A stretch of 64,000 bases of DNA from Shewanella fidelis ATCC BAA-318 (lineage in GTDB: Bacteria; Pseudomonadota; Gammaproteobacteria; Enterobacterales; Shewanellaceae), in contig NZ_JADX01000004.1 of the NCBI RefSeq assembly GCF_000518605.1, forward strand, positions 408,885 through 472,884, in the 5' to 3' direction. The notes beneath the pieces are model-generated. The model saw only the letters and a program-made list of their open reading frames with translations, was not told the DNA's origin and ran no database searches. Below, in pieces: positions 14,275 to 24,549 of this stretch. The first letter of the stretch is position 1. Each line of letters starts with the position of its first letter. Position numbers and translations under genes: made by a program.

Positions 14275-17241
14275 CTACAGTGGCCAAGCTGATACCCCGT
14301 CTATCGCCACCGCAGGCAAATCTAAGCTTTTGCAGTACTCTCCAGGTGCATAAACATAGATTTGTTTAGCCAGCGCGGTAAATCCAAATGAGCCAACTTG
14401 CTCTTTCGCCGCTTGAGTTGTAGCTAGCCCCCACATCTGATACATCTGGCGATAATCAAGTTGAGTTGCATAGCTCATGGCGATCATTAAGAAGTCATTG
14501 TTAGAGATATTTTGCGCAGATGCCAAGCTAAACTGATCGAAGCCCAGTTTTGTTCGCTGTTGTTGCCACGTCTCTTCATTGGCTTTCGCTCTTTCAAACT
14601 CGCGTAGTAATATGTGAACTCTAGCAAGCAGGTGCCAACCGTTTTCGAGTGCGCCATACTTTTGCGATGCAATCATCATTTGTAGCATAGTGGCCATGCC
14701 ACTTGACCAGCTTGTTAATTGTGCTGATTGCATATAGGCAAAGGGATCTGCTTGATTGACACTTGCCTGTAACATCTCAAATTCATCTTTTATATCTAGT
14801 CCTTGGCATGAGGGAAGCTTTCCAAGTTCGGTATAGGCTCGCGATTTAGTGTAGTAAGAATAGGGGTTGGTGGATGCATGACCATCGTGACCATCAAAAC
14901 GCAAGCGTCCCTTTTCAAGACCATGGCCTAATTCATGTATATCCCCGTGGCCTGTTGGGCTAAATGACCAACTTGCGTCATAAGGATTGCCTGAACAGCC
15001 TGCACCGCATGTTGCTTGGTCGGCATTCATATGTTTAACAGTATCAATGCTGTCAATTTGCCAACCTTTGTTGTTGGCAAAGTCACTGATCTCAGCGACT
15101 TCATCAATAAATGGTCCTTTAAAGCCGGCGAGCAAATGCGGGTAATTATGTACTTGGGTCATAATTGCATCGGCCATTTTTTCGGGTGTATTCCAAAGTG
15201 GCTCATGAGCCATGGTTTGTTGCATCTTATCGATCTTAGAGTGAACCTCGAAATGCTCAGTTGCAAGCTCTGCCCAGTCGTATTGGTTAGCTGTTAAAGC
15301 CTGCATGAATTGATTACCATCCATGCCTTTACGCCAATATGGGTGCAGTCCCACCTGACTAAAACTAAATTCGGTAGCTAAGTCACCGGTATCGAAGTTA
15401 ATTTGCATTGGGCCACCGTAGGGACTGGTAAACTTGATGGTTTCACCTGCTTTTACTTCAATATGAGTCGATTGCAGTAGTTTAGGGCGTTTATAGCCGT
15501 TTTCGGCGAACTCATGGGTTGAGCCTGAACGTAGTGTATTGATAAATATCCAAGTACGAACTGGGTTGTTGTCATTGCGTGTTACGCTGACCGTTCGACC
15601 GGGTAAAGCATATACGCCTGCTGATCTAAACCCTTGTTTGCTGATTAAACTGACCTCTTTGTTTATTGCTGTTACATGGCTAAAGTCCGTTCGGCTAAAA
15701 TTACCGAGATCTTTTGGTACAGCATTGATATCACGGTAGTTATATACGCTATGGTCGGCATAGTAGGCTTTTAGATAGCGCAGATTGTCGGTAGTGACGA
15801 CATCCATAGGGTATTGAATATCTTGGCGGTAGTTATCACCTAAAAGGATTAGTAATTTATATAGCGTGTAATCAGAGTGGTTAAAAATATCGATTCTATT
15901 GCTTTCAATGCTTTGAATATTACGTCGTATTTTTGATAGCGCTGAGCGATAAGTACTATCAAATAGGTCATCACAACGTGTTGCACAGTTAGCAAGATTG
16001 AAATCGACTTGCTGAGAGTCGAACAGATCTAGCCAAAGTCGCTCTTTTTCTAATGCGACAAAATGACTTAGCATGTCTGTGACAGACGACCAATCGGCTT
16101 TATCTTGAGCAAAATAGTTCCCCGGTCCGCCGGGCTCTTGCATACTAAAGCCCATAGGATTAATGACTGTTTGGGTAAGAGGCTTACTATTCCAACTATG
16201 TAGATGTACATAAAGTAATGGCTGTTTATCACTCTGGATTTGAGCGATAAGTGGTTTTACTGTATCGATAGGAAATAGTTCAGAGGAACCGCTGATCACA
16301 AGTTGGGCTTCGCGCAAGCAACTGCTTAAGTTGGCTTCATCGCTACAAGTTTCGACTTGCCAGTTTGGATAGTTTTCATTAATCCAACTGTTAATGCGAC
16401 TAACTGTATTGCCTGCCATCAGAAATAGTCTGACTTGATGAGTTTCGGCAAGTGTAGTGACATCTTTTGCCATCATCCAAGCTAATAATCGTTTAAAACT
16501 GGCTTCAAATTCGGCGTTATTACCTTGCTGCATACTTGAAATAATATCAGTACCGAAAGCTGCATTGCGTTGTCCTGCAATATCGTTAGTTGCTGCAAAG
16601 GTCAGCCCTTTGTTACCTGTCACAATGGCATAAGCTTTACTTTGTGGGTAGCCATGCTCTGCGTTAGATAGGCCAATCATTTGTGAGTGTCGACCTTGAT
16701 CGTATTTCACGACGCCATCTTGGTAGATTTGCTTTAATAGAGAAACGCCATCAATACGATATTGATCGATATGCTTAATCGCTCTCGTTACCATCTTTGG
16801 GGATAGCGCTTGTACAAGGCTTGCATCACCGATTGTTAATGCTGTGGAAATTTTATCGTTTAATTGTAAGGTTATGCTATCTGTTGCGGTTTGGTTAGCG
16901 CTATCAGTAACCGTTAAGCTGAGTGAGATTTCGGCAGCGGCTTCTAATGCGCTTGCATCAATAGTGACGTTATCTATGCTGCTATTGGATAAGACTACTT
17001 TAGGGCCTGAAAGCTGTTGCCATTCAAAGGTTGGCGTGCCTGTAGCAAAAGTTGCCACATCGGCAGTTATTGAGACTAGATTATCATTCCATGCGGTAAT
17101 GTCATCGCCTAGCTCAACTGTAGGCGCTTGAATCACTGGCGGGACGACATTACCTTCATCACCATTAGCGGTTGAATCATCTGAGCCACCACACGCAGAT
17201 AGCCCTAACAAGATAAAACTGGATAAAACTAATTGCTTCAT
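14275..17241 (-). CDS. ImpA/AcfD-like M60 zinc metalloprotease lipoprotein
   Basis: A lipoprotein of 988 residues. The signal peptide ends in the lipobox LSAC, with the lipidated Cys at about residue 17 followed by GGSDDS, which favours the outer membrane. An Ig/PKD-like domain (about 40-128) precedes a long middle region. The zinc site HELGH lies near residues 769-773 in GDIHELGHGLEKGR, with a downstream Glu as expected for the M60/enhancin group. P. aeruginosa ImpA and V. cholerae AcfD, which cleave mucin-type glycoproteins, are the nearest families I know. At 988 residues it is closer in length to ImpA than to AcfD/SslE. GGAG lies about ten bases before the ATG. It is monocistronic. Confidence 0.85.
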   Translation of the reverse strand: MKQLVLSSFILLGLSACGGSDDSTANGDEGNVVPPVIQAPTVELGDDITAWNDNLVSITADVATFATGTPTFEWQQLSGPKVVLSNSSIDNVTIDASALEAAAEISLSLTVTDSANQTATDSITLQLNDKISTALTIGDASLVQALSPKMVTRAIKHIDQYRIDGVSLLKQIYQDGVVKYDQGRHSQMIGLSNAEHGYPQSKAYAIVTGNKGLTFAATNDIAGQRNAAFGTDIISSMQQGNNAEFEASFKRLLAWMMAKDVTTLAETHQVRLFLMAGNTVSRINSWINENYPNWQVETCSDEANLSSCLREAQLVISGSSELFPIDTVKPLIAQIQSDKQPLLYVHLHSWNSKPLTQTVINPMGFSMQEPGGPGNYFAQDKADWSSVTDMLSHFVALEKERLWLDLFDSQQVDFNLANCATRCDDLFDSTYRSALSKIRRNIQSIESNRIDIFNHSDYTLYKLLILLGDNYRQDIQYPMDVVTTDNLRYLKAYYADHSVYNYRDINAVPKDLGNFSRTDFSHVTAINKEVSLISKQGFRSAGVYALPGRTVSVTRNDNNPVRTWIFINTLRSGSTHEFAENGYKRPKLLQSTHIEVKAGETIKFTSPYGGPMQINFDTGDLATEFSFSQVGLHPYWRKGMDGNQFMQALTANQYDWAELATEHFEVHSKIDKMQQTMAHEPLWNTPEKMADAIMTQVHNYPHLLAGFKGPFIDEVAEISDFANNKGWQIDSIDTVKHMNADQATCGAGCSGNPYDASWSFSPTGHGDIHELGHGLEKGRLRFDGHDGHASTNPYSYYTKSRAYTELGKLPSCQGLDIKDEFEMLQASVNQADPFAYMQSAQLTSWSSGMATMLQMMIASQKYGALENGWHLLARVHILLREFERAKANEETWQQQRTKLGFDQFSLASAQNISNNDFLMIAMSYATQLDYRQMYQMWGLATTQAAKEQVGSFGFTALAKQIYVYAPGEYCKSLDLPAVAIDGVSAWPL

Positions 17242-17585
17242 TTTTTTAACACTCCATGCAATTTGTTTACATACTGGGTGCTTTTGATTTTTAAAGCAAT
17301 TAAATCTTAATAATATCCTTAAAAAACAATAATTAAGTCATTTTATTGACGCTGTCATCAAGTTGACTTTTTGCTGTAGTTGTCGCTATTGCTAGGTGTT
17401 TTTTGGCGTTTTTTTTATAAGCCTGTGAGCTAAGTCAATAATTTAATCTTATATTTCATCATTTTGTACCAAGTTGAAGCAATTTCTCTATGCTGCAATC
17501 GGCCTGAATTTGTTTGCTTACTGCGAGCGACCAGTCGCCATTGACTTTCACTACTTTTAAAGGGCACCCGACGTTAGGGGTTTAT
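17242..17585. other. Non-coding stretch between two divergent genes
   Basis: 344 bases that must carry the promoters of the leftward M60 protease gene and the rightward chemoreceptor gene. It is T-rich near 17390-17420; I see no clear operator or gene. Confidence 0.5.
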
Positions 17586-19307
17586 ATGTCTGTAATCATT
17601 AATCAGTTAGATAGAGAAGAAGTTCGTCAGCCAACTCAAGTTACATCGAGTTCAATTTCTGCTTTTAAATCAGTACGTTTTCAATTAAAACTTATTGTTG
17701 TGTTAACTGTTATGTCTTTTGTGTTTCTTGGCTACAAAGGTATATCCGGGATGAGAGACGCGGGGGAGTCGATAGGTCAGCTGCATGCCCAAGGCATGCA
17801 GCTAAGCATTAATGCAGGTCAAACATTAACTGAGCTAGCGACAGCTCGGAGCGAGTTGTTGCTGGCGTTTCAACATGATCCAACTAGCCAGTTTTCAGAA
17901 ATGCACAATCATCCCTTGTCTTTGCATATCAATCAGGCAAAGGCATCGATAACGGCTTTACAAGATATTGTCGAAGGGAAAATTTTGAGCGCCGATTTAG
18001 CGCCCGATGAACTCAAACAGGCGAATCAGCTTAATCAGCTGTTAAATCGCGTTATTAGTGTTGGTTTTAATCCTGCAATTGCAGCTTTGCAGGGCCAGCA
18101 ATATGAGCAAGCGAATCAAATTTTGCTTTCTGAAATTAACCCGTTATTCAATAAAATTACAGCGGAAGCACAAGGCTTTTTAGCGATACAGATAGCGGAA
18201 GGTGAAAAGACTTTTACCGAGTTTAATAGCGATATGCAGATCTATATTCTTCTGGTGGCGCTATTTTCTAGTATTAGCATGCTGTTGATCACTGTCAGCT
18301 TAACCTTAATTCGTAAACGTGTGGCTAAGTCTGTGATTGAGCTAGAAACTACCGCAGTTAGTATTGCCAGTGGCGATCTCACCAAGCGTATTGAAATTGG
18401 CGGTGATGATGAATTTGCCCATATTGCCGATTATGTCAATCAGATAGCAGCTCGCTTTCAGCATGTAGTGCAAAACACCCATGAGTCTACAGCGCGTTTA
18501 GCGAGTGCAGCTGAAGAAAACTCAGTTGTGTCAACTCAGACTCAGCGTAATGTTGTTGAACAGCAGCAACAAACTCAGCAAATCGCCGCGGCAATTCATC
18601 AATTCACTTCGACAGTGAGAGAAGTTGCTCAGAGCGCTGAAGCAGCCGCATATAGTTCTAATGAGGCCAATGGTATTGCTCATAAAGGCCAAGTGGTTGT
18701 TAATGAGAGCATTGCTGTAATTGAAACGCTATCGGTTGAAATGGACGGTGCGACAGAGGCAATGCAGGTATTATCAAAGTCATCTGATGAAATTGGCAGT
18801 GTGGTCGATGTTATTCAAGGGATCTCGGAGCAGACTAACTTGTTAGCACTAAACGCTGCTATTGAAGCTGCACGTGCGGGTGAACAGGGACGAGGTTTTG
18901 CAGTTGTTGCCGATGAAGTTCGCAGCTTAGCTAAGCGCACACAGGACTCGACTGAAGAGATCCAGAAGATGATCTTACGTTTACAGCAAGGTGCTAAGGA
19001 TTCAATGCTAATGATGCAGCGCGGTACTGAACAAGCTAAGTTAAGTGTCGCTAAGTCACAGCAAGCGGGTGACGCCTTACTGCAAATAATGGCAAGTATT
19101 GAGCAAATTAATGGCTTGAATACGCAGATTGCTGCTGCTTCAGAAGAGCAAAGCTTAGTGACTGAAGAGATTAATCGTAATATCACTAATATCAGTGATA
19201 TTTCAGATCAAACAGCAGCGGGAGCTGAGCAAACTCAAGCATCGACTCATGAACTTGCTAGCCTTGCTGAATCTATGCAGCAAGAGATAGCCTATTATCG
19301 GGTTTAG
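17586..19307 (+). CDS. Methyl-accepting chemotaxis protein
   Basis: A chemoreceptor of 573 residues. An unusual cytoplasmic N-terminal extension of about 30 residues precedes the first transmembrane helix (about 36-53, [14 protein letters not shown]). A helical periplasmic sensor (about 60-215) follows, then the second helix (about 220-245), a HAMP domain (about 246-300) and the signalling bundle. The hairpin tip [21 protein letters not shown] is intact, so it should couple to CheA/CheW. It ends EIAYYRV, with no CheR-binding pentapeptide. The ligand is unknown. The ATG at 17586 has AGGGG six bases upstream and is preferred over an upstream start at 17514. Confidence 0.93.
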   Translation: MSVIINQLDREEVRQPTQVTSSSISAFKSVRFQLKLIVVLTVMSFVFLGYKGISGMRDAGESIGQLHAQGMQLSINAGQTLTELATARSELLLAFQHDPTSQFSEMHNHPLSLHINQAKASITALQDIVEGKILSADLAPDELKQANQLNQLLNRVISVGFNPAIAALQGQQYEQANQILLSEINPLFNKITAEAQGFLAIQIAEGEKTFTEFNSDMQIYILLVALFSSISMLLITVSLTLIRKRVAKSVIELETTAVSIASGDLTKRIEIGGDDEFAHIADYVNQIAARFQHVVQNTHESTARLASAAEENSVVSTQTQRNVVEQQQQTQQIAAAIHQFTSTVREVAQSAEAAAYSSNEANGIAHKGQVVVNESIAVIETLSVEMDGATEAMQVLSKSSDEIGSVVDVIQGISEQTNLLALNAAIEAARAGEQGRGFAVVADEVRSLAKRTQDSTEEIQKMILRLQQGAKDSMLMMQRGTEQAKLSVAKSQQAGDALLQIMASIEQINGLNTQIAAASEEQSLVTEEINRNITNISDISDQTAAGAEQTQASTHELASLAESMQQEIAYYRV

Positions 19308-19330
19308 TAAGTTAGCAAAATTGAGATAAT

Positions 19331-19361
19331 AAAAAGGGCTGTCAGTGACAGCCCTTTTTTA
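19331..19361. terminator. Bidirectional terminator between the chemoreceptor gene and valS
   Basis: AAAAAGGGCTGTCA and TGACAGCCCTTTTTT arms around a single G. It serves two convergent genes. Confidence 0.88.
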
Positions 19362-19399
19362 TCGGTTAACCCTTAACAAGAGAGTTAACGGCAAATGAC

Positions 19400-22300
19400 T
19401 TAGCCTTCTAGCTTTGCAAGCTCAGCTTTTTGCTCAGTCAGTTTGTCCATATCACGTTGATATTCAGCTTGCTTAGCACGCTCTTTTTCAATCACGGCTG
19501 CAGGTGCTTTGGCAACGAAGCCTTGGTTAGAAAGCTTACCTTCGATACGTGCAAATTCAGCTTGTGCTTTTTCAAGTAGCTTGTCGATACGTGCCACTTC
19601 TTTAGCTACGTCGATAAGACCAGCCATAGGGATCAATAGCTCCATGTCGCCTACTAACTGGGTAGTTGACATTGGCGCAGTTTCACCATCGGCTAGAATC
19701 GTCATAGACTCAAGCTTAGCTAAGGTCTTGAAGAAGGTTTGGTTTGCTTCTAAGCGCGCCTTATCTTGCTCACTCACACCACGTAGAAGCGCATTTAATG
19801 GCTTAGATGGGGCAATATTTAGCTCAGCACGGATATTACGTACAGCAACAATCACTTGCTTAACCCACTCAAGATCTTCCATTGCTACGGCATCAACTTT
19901 ATCTGCTTGGAATTCAGGGAACTGAGCCAGCATTAAAGTCTCACCTTCAACACCTGCAAGCGGCTTAACGCGTTGCCAGATAGTCTCTGTTAGGTAAGGC
20001 ATGATTGGGTGCATTAGACGTTGCATCTGCTCAAGTACATTCACCAAAGTATGGCGTGTACCACGAAGCTGCGCATCTGTACCGCTTTGCATAACAGGTT
20101 TAGTTAGCTCTAAGTACCAGTCACAGAATTGGTTCCAAGTGAACTCGTAAATAGTGTTAGCTGCTAAGTCGAAACGGTAGTTAGCCATATGCTCATCATA
20201 AGCTTTAACCGTTTGGTTGAATAAACCAATAATCCAGCGATCCGCAAGAGACAGTTCCATCTCTCCACCATGCTGTCCGCAATCAAGCGCTTCACCGATA
20301 GCATCATCGCTAGCACCTTCTGCTTGTACTTCTGTGTTCATTAACACGTAGCGTGATGCGTTCCAGATCTTGTTACAGAAGCTACGGTAACCATCTAGGC
20401 GCTTCATGTCCCAGTTGATGTCACGACCGGTTGATGCCATTGATGCCAATGTAAAGCGCAGCGCGTCAGTACCATGTGCTTCAATACCATCGGCAAACTC
20501 TTTGCGGGTGCTCTTTTCAATCTTAGCGGCAAGCTGTGGCTGCATCATGTTGCCAGTACGCTTTTCAACTAGAGATTCAAGATCGATACCATCAATCATA
20601 TCTAATGGGTCAAGTACGTTACCCTTAGACTTAGACATCTTATTACCCGCTTCATCACGGATAAGACCGGTAACGTATACCGTTTTAAATGGTACTTGTG
20701 GCTTGCCATTTTCATCTTTGATGAAGTGCATTGTCATCATGATCATACGGGCAACCCAGAAGAAGATGATGTCAAAGCCTGTTACCAACACATCTGTCGG
20801 GTGGAAAGCTTTAAGCTCAGCAGTATCTTCTGGCCAGCCCAGAGTAGAGAATGTCCAAAGTGCAGAGCTGAACCAAGTATCAAGTACATCTGGATCTTGG
20901 CGTAGAACAACAGTGTCGTCTAGCTTGTGCTTAGCACGGATTTCAGCTTCATCACGGCCAACGTAAACTTTACCTGCTTCGTCGTACCATGCTGGGATAC
21001 GGTGACCCCACCAAAGTTGACGTGAGATACACCAGTCTTGAATGTCACGCATCCAAGAGTTGTACATGTTCTCATATTGCTGTGGTACGAACTTGATGTC
21101 ACCGTTTTCAACGGCTTCCATTGCAGTTTTAGCCATAGGGGCAACTGCAACATACCATTGGTCTGTAAGTAACGGCTCAATCACAACGCCGCTGCGGTCA
21201 CCATAAGGTACCTTTAATGCGTGTGGATCGATTTTGCCTAGCAGGCCTAATGTTTCAAACTCTTCAACAACAGCGGTACGAGCTTTGAAGCGGTCAAGGC
21301 CGGCATAACGCTCAGGTAAGCTGTTATCTAACTCGTTATTGGCACTGCCGTCAGTATTTACTACTTCAGCGCTCGAGCGGATTGCAGCGTCAATCGTTAG
21401 AATATTGTACATAGGCAGCGCGTGACGCTTACCAACTTCATAGTCGTTAAAGTCGTGTGCAGGAGTGATCTTCACACAACCAGTACCAAACTCCATATCC
21501 ACATAGTCGTCAGCAACGATTGGGATAAGACGATTTACGATTGGTAGTAGAATAAACTTACCGATTAGCGATTGGTAACGCTCATCTTCAGGATGAACCG
21601 CAACAGCGCTGTCGCCTAGCATAGTTTCAGGACGTGTCGTGGCAACCTCTAGGTAATCTTTACCGTCAGCTGTTAGAGCACCATCAGCGAGTGGGTAGCG
21701 GAAGTGCCACATGCTGCCTTGCTTTTCTTTGTTCTCAACTTCGAGATCAGAAATCGCAGTGTGTAGTTTTGGATCCCAGTTTACTAAGCGCTTACCACGG
21801 TAGATGAGGTCATCTTCATATAGTCGAACAAACACTTCTTGAACGGCATCAGACATGCCTTCATCCATGGTGAAACGTTCGCGATCCCAATCCACAGAGG
21901 CGCCAAGACGACGTAGCTGCTTAGTGATAGTGCCACCAGAGTGTGCTTTCCAATCCCAGATACGATCGATGAAGTTTTCTCGGCCAAGATCGTGACGGCT
22001 TAAACCTTCTTCTGCTGCGACTTTACGTTCAACCAACATTTGAGTTGCAATACCAGCATGATCGGTACCGACCTGCCAAAGCGTGTTCTTACCCTTCATA
22101 CGTTGGTAACGAGTCAAGGTGTCCATGATGGTATCTTGGAAGGCATGACCCATGTGCAAGCTACCCGTCACGTTTGGTGGCGGGATCATGATGCAATAGT
22201 TGCCTTGAGACTCATCGCCGTGTGGCTTGAAGTAACCTTTCTCTTCCCAGTTTTGGTAGAGAGACTGTTCTATAGACTGCGGGTTATATGTTTTTTCCAT
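19400..22300 (-). CDS. valS: Valine-tRNA ligase
   Basis: A class I aminoacyl-tRNA synthetase of 966 residues (E. coli ValS has 951) that charges tRNA-Val in the cytoplasm. The HIGH-type motif is HMGH at residues 49-52 in [14 protein letters not shown], and the KMSKS motif appears as [10 protein letters not shown] near residue 554. The editing domain (about 190-340) removes mischarged threonine. The C-terminal region (about 895-966) is the coiled-coil tRNA-binding arm typical of ValS. It lies 19 bases downstream of holC and is probably co-transcribed with it. Confidence 0.98.
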   Translation of the reverse strand: MEKTYNPQSIEQSLYQNWEEKGYFKPHGDESQGNYCIMIPPPNVTGSLHMGHAFQDTIMDTLTRYQRMKGKNTLWQVGTDHAGIATQMLVERKVAAEEGLSRHDLGRENFIDRIWDWKAHSGGTITKQLRRLGASVDWDRERFTMDEGMSDAVQEVFVRLYEDDLIYRGKRLVNWDPKLHTAISDLEVENKEKQGSMWHFRYPLADGALTADGKDYLEVATTRPETMLGDSAVAVHPEDERYQSLIGKFILLPIVNRLIPIVADDYVDMEFGTGCVKITPAHDFNDYEVGKRHALPMYNILTIDAAIRSSAEVVNTDGSANNELDNSLPERYAGLDRFKARTAVVEEFETLGLLGKIDPHALKVPYGDRSGVVIEPLLTDQWYVAVAPMAKTAMEAVENGDIKFVPQQYENMYNSWMRDIQDWCISRQLWWGHRIPAWYDEAGKVYVGRDEAEIRAKHKLDDTVVLRQDPDVLDTWFSSALWTFSTLGWPEDTAELKAFHPTDVLVTGFDIIFFWVARMIMMTMHFIKDENGKPQVPFKTVYVTGLIRDEAGNKMSKSKGNVLDPLDMIDGIDLESLVEKRTGNMMQPQLAAKIEKSTRKEFADGIEAHGTDALRFTLASMASTGRDINWDMKRLDGYRSFCNKIWNASRYVLMNTEVQAEGASDDAIGEALDCGQHGGEMELSLADRWIIGLFNQTVKAYDEHMANYRFDLAANTIYEFTWNQFCDWYLELTKPVMQSGTDAQLRGTRHTLVNVLEQMQRLMHPIMPYLTETIWQRVKPLAGVEGETLMLAQFPEFQADKVDAVAMEDLEWVKQVIVAVRNIRAELNIAPSKPLNALLRGVSEQDKARLEANQTFFKTLAKLESMTILADGETAPMSTTQLVGDMELLIPMAGLIDVAKEVARIDKLLEKAQAEFARIEGKLSNQGFVAKAPAAVIEKERAKQAEYQRDMDKLTEQKAELAKLEG

Positions 22301-22319
22301 GGGGCGTGTTTATCTCAAA

Positions 22320-22802
22320 CTAAAAATTAATTGGTTGTGTTGCTAAATCTTGGGTCATTAAAGTGACGCCAAGCGTGCGATATTGCCGATAGCGATCACG
22401 AGCAATCGCTTTATGGTTATCGTCATTGGCAACGAAATCGATAATCTGTTCAAAGTTTACCGCAAATTGTGGCACTTGGTCTGCAAGATTAACCAGAAGA
22501 TGACGTTTTTTGTTAGCTCCCAGCCTGTCAAATCCAATTTCTACCGGTGCGCCGCCTAATGGGCCTTCACCTTTAAGATTATGAGGCACAAATGATTGTG
22601 GCTCAAACTGCCAAAGTAGCTCGTCAATCGCGTAAGCTTGCTGTTGATCTTGGCAATGAATGTAGACTAACTCTTGTTGAGCAAAGGCTCGCTGAGCGAG
22701 TTGGCAGGCAAGAAGATACACTTGATCCAGCGCGGTGTTATTGGCGCTGGGTACTTCCTTTGGCAACAGATAAAACTGAGCTTGAGTCTGACTTGGAGAC
22801 AT
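22320..22802 (-). CDS. holC: DNA polymerase III chi subunit
   Basis: A protein of 160 residues (E. coli HolC has 147). It follows the chi pattern: an N-terminal strand QFYLLPKE, then VYIHCQDQQQAYAIDELLW, and SFVPHNLKGEGPLGGAPVEIGF. Chi pairs with psi in the clamp-loader complex and contacts SSB to keep the replisome on lagging-strand template. The gene precedes valS on the same strand. In E. coli pepA precedes holC directly; here pepA is about 11 kb away. Confidence 0.95.
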   Translation of the reverse strand: MSPSQTQAQFYLLPKEVPSANNTALDQVYLLACQLAQRAFAQQELVYIHCQDQQQAYAIDELLWQFEPQSFVPHNLKGEGPLGGAPVEIGFDRLGANKKRHLLVNLADQVPQFAVNFEQIIDFVANDDNHKAIARDRYRQYRTLGVTLMTQDLATQPINF

Positions 22803-23054
22803 GCTTTAAACCTGCTTTTAGACCTGCTCGAAGAGATAGTTTGCTATAGCTTCGGCTTTTGGTTGACGAAAGAGAGGATTTTACACTAAAAGCCGCTCAT
22901 AGATCAGCCTCTAATCGTGGATTTATTTCAAGGTATAGCGAGTTATTTACGAGCCAAGCTTTAGCTTACTACTTAAGGCGGCGTTAAAAGCTTCATTTTA
23001 CTAATTGCAGTGCGCTAGTTACACTCCACGCAATTCTCGTGACTAGCCTGTATT

Positions 23055-24284
23055 ATGAATTTTTCCAACTTAAATTTAACGACTCAAATCCTATCTCAGC
23101 TGCCAGCTAAATTATCTGTAGCGACAGAGATCCAAAAGCTGGCAATCCCTGAAATACTCGCGGGTAAAGATGTGTTAGCGCTTGCGCAAACTGGCAGTGG
23201 TAAAACGTACGCTTTTGGTTTGCCACTGCTACAGACTATCAGCAACAGCGATATGAGTGACGGCGAGATCAAGGCGTTAGTCATTGTGCCTACGAGAGAG
23301 TTAGCGCTGCAAGTTGCTGAGGCTATTGAGTTAGTTTCAGCTACTGTCAAAGTAACTGTTCTATGCGGCGGGGTAGATAGAGCCGAGCAAGTTAAAGGGC
23401 TTGGTGAGCGGCCACAATTGGTGGTGGCAACCCCTGGACGATTACTTGATTTCTTACGTCAGCAACAACTTTCGCTTCATGGTGTAAAGCAGTTGGTACT
23501 CGATGAGGCTGATAGGCTCATGGACATGGGTTTTTGGCCTGACTTGGAGTCGATTGTTGAGTTTATACCAGCTAAGCGTCAAACCTTGCTGTTTTCGGCC
23601 ACTCTTATGCCTGCGCTTAACGACAAAGTTGCTCAGCTGCTAAATAATCCCATCAAGCTCACTGCACAAGCTGCTAATAGCGTGGCTAAGAATATTAATG
23701 AGTCCGTCTATTTAGTTAATAAAGGCGATAAAGCGAAAGCTCTGTCAGCCCTCTTAAAGCAGCATCAATGGTCACAGGTTTTGGTGTTTATCAATGGGCG
23801 AGATGATGCAGATAAGCTTGCTAAAAGATTAGTCAAAGCGGGGATCCCAGCGGCAGCTTTACATGGGGATAAAGAGCATCAGCAGAGACAACAAACTCTT
23901 GAGGCATTTAAGGGCGACGAATTGCAGGTGTTAGTGACGACAGACCTATTATCTCGTGGCATTCATATTGATGCGTTACCAGTCGTTATTAATTTTGCTT
24001 TGCCTATGAGTGCGCCAGTTTATGTACATCGCATTGGCCGAACAGCAAGAGCTGGCGATAATGGTAGAGCGATATCCTTAGTGTGTCATGGTGAGCTTGA
24101 TAATCTAAAAGCGATTGAGAAGTTAACTGGGCGAGCGATTAAACTTGAACCTCTGCATGGATTTGAAGTGACGGATAAACCTGCTTCGGCAGTGAGTAAA
24201 AGACCACCCAGAGATAAAAAGGCTAATAGGCGTAGCCAAAATAAGCGAAGTGCCAAAGATTTTGTTTCTAAGAGGTCTAGGTAG
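23055..24284 (+). CDS. DEAD-box RNA helicase
   Basis: An ATP-dependent RNA helicase of 409 residues. Domain 1 shows the Walker A motif AQTGSGKT, PTRELALQ, TPGRLLDF, the DEAD box in VLDEADRLMDMG and SAT in LLFSATL. Domain 2 shows the late motifs TTDLLSRGIHIDALPVVINF and HRIGRTARAG. The C-terminal tail (about 375-409) is basic and rich in Lys/Arg, as in RhlE/SrmB-like helicases. The motif reading SRGIHID differs from the usual ARGLDI. It probably acts in ribosome assembly or RNA decay in the cold; which helicase clade it belongs to is not settled. The gene stands alone. Confidence 0.93.
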   Translation: MNFSNLNLTTQILSQLPAKLSVATEIQKLAIPEILAGKDVLALAQTGSGKTYAFGLPLLQTISNSDMSDGEIKALVIVPTRELALQVAEAIELVSATVKVTVLCGGVDRAEQVKGLGERPQLVVATPGRLLDFLRQQQLSLHGVKQLVLDEADRLMDMGFWPDLESIVEFIPAKRQTLLFSATLMPALNDKVAQLLNNPIKLTAQAANSVAKNINESVYLVNKGDKAKALSALLKQHQWSQVLVFINGRDDADKLAKRLVKAGIPAAALHGDKEHQQRQQTLEAFKGDELQVLVTTDLLSRGIHIDALPVVINFALPMSAPVYVHRIGRTARAGDNGRAISLVCHGELDNLKAIEKLTGRAIKLEPLHGFEVTDKPASAVSKRPPRDKKANRRSQNKRSAKDFVSKRSR

Positions 24285-24549
24285 TCAGTTGCCAAATCTA
24301 GAGCAACAGCGATTCACTCTTGCTTTGCTTAAAGTTTGCGGAGGTGACTTAGATTTAAAAAGTGACCATTTTCGTTGTCTAATTTATTATCTGGTGCAGT
24401 GTCTATATTGTGGATATACTCCGCGCTCGCGCGACAGGTTATTGGTATTATACTTACATTTGCTTGTGGTTAACTGGCTGTCAATAAACAAAAATTGTTA
24501 GATGCAGTACAGAGATAGGTGTGTATTTTAGTTTTAGGGTAGGTGCTAG

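Noticed and set aside
15016..15297. Open frame of 93 codons on the strand opposite the M60 protease gene
   Set aside because: It lies wholly inside a clear gene and shows no ribosome binding site or domain.
17514..17585. N-terminal extension of the chemoreceptor by 24 codons
   Set aside because: The ATG at 17586 has AGGGG at the right distance; the extension has no such site.
20406..20966. Open frame of 186 codons antisense to valS
   Set aside because: A shadow frame of a highly conserved gene; its product is Ser-rich and matches nothing.
24250..24501. Open frame overlapping the end of the helicase gene
   Set aside because: It starts inside the helicase gene in another frame, has no ribosome binding site and shows no domain.
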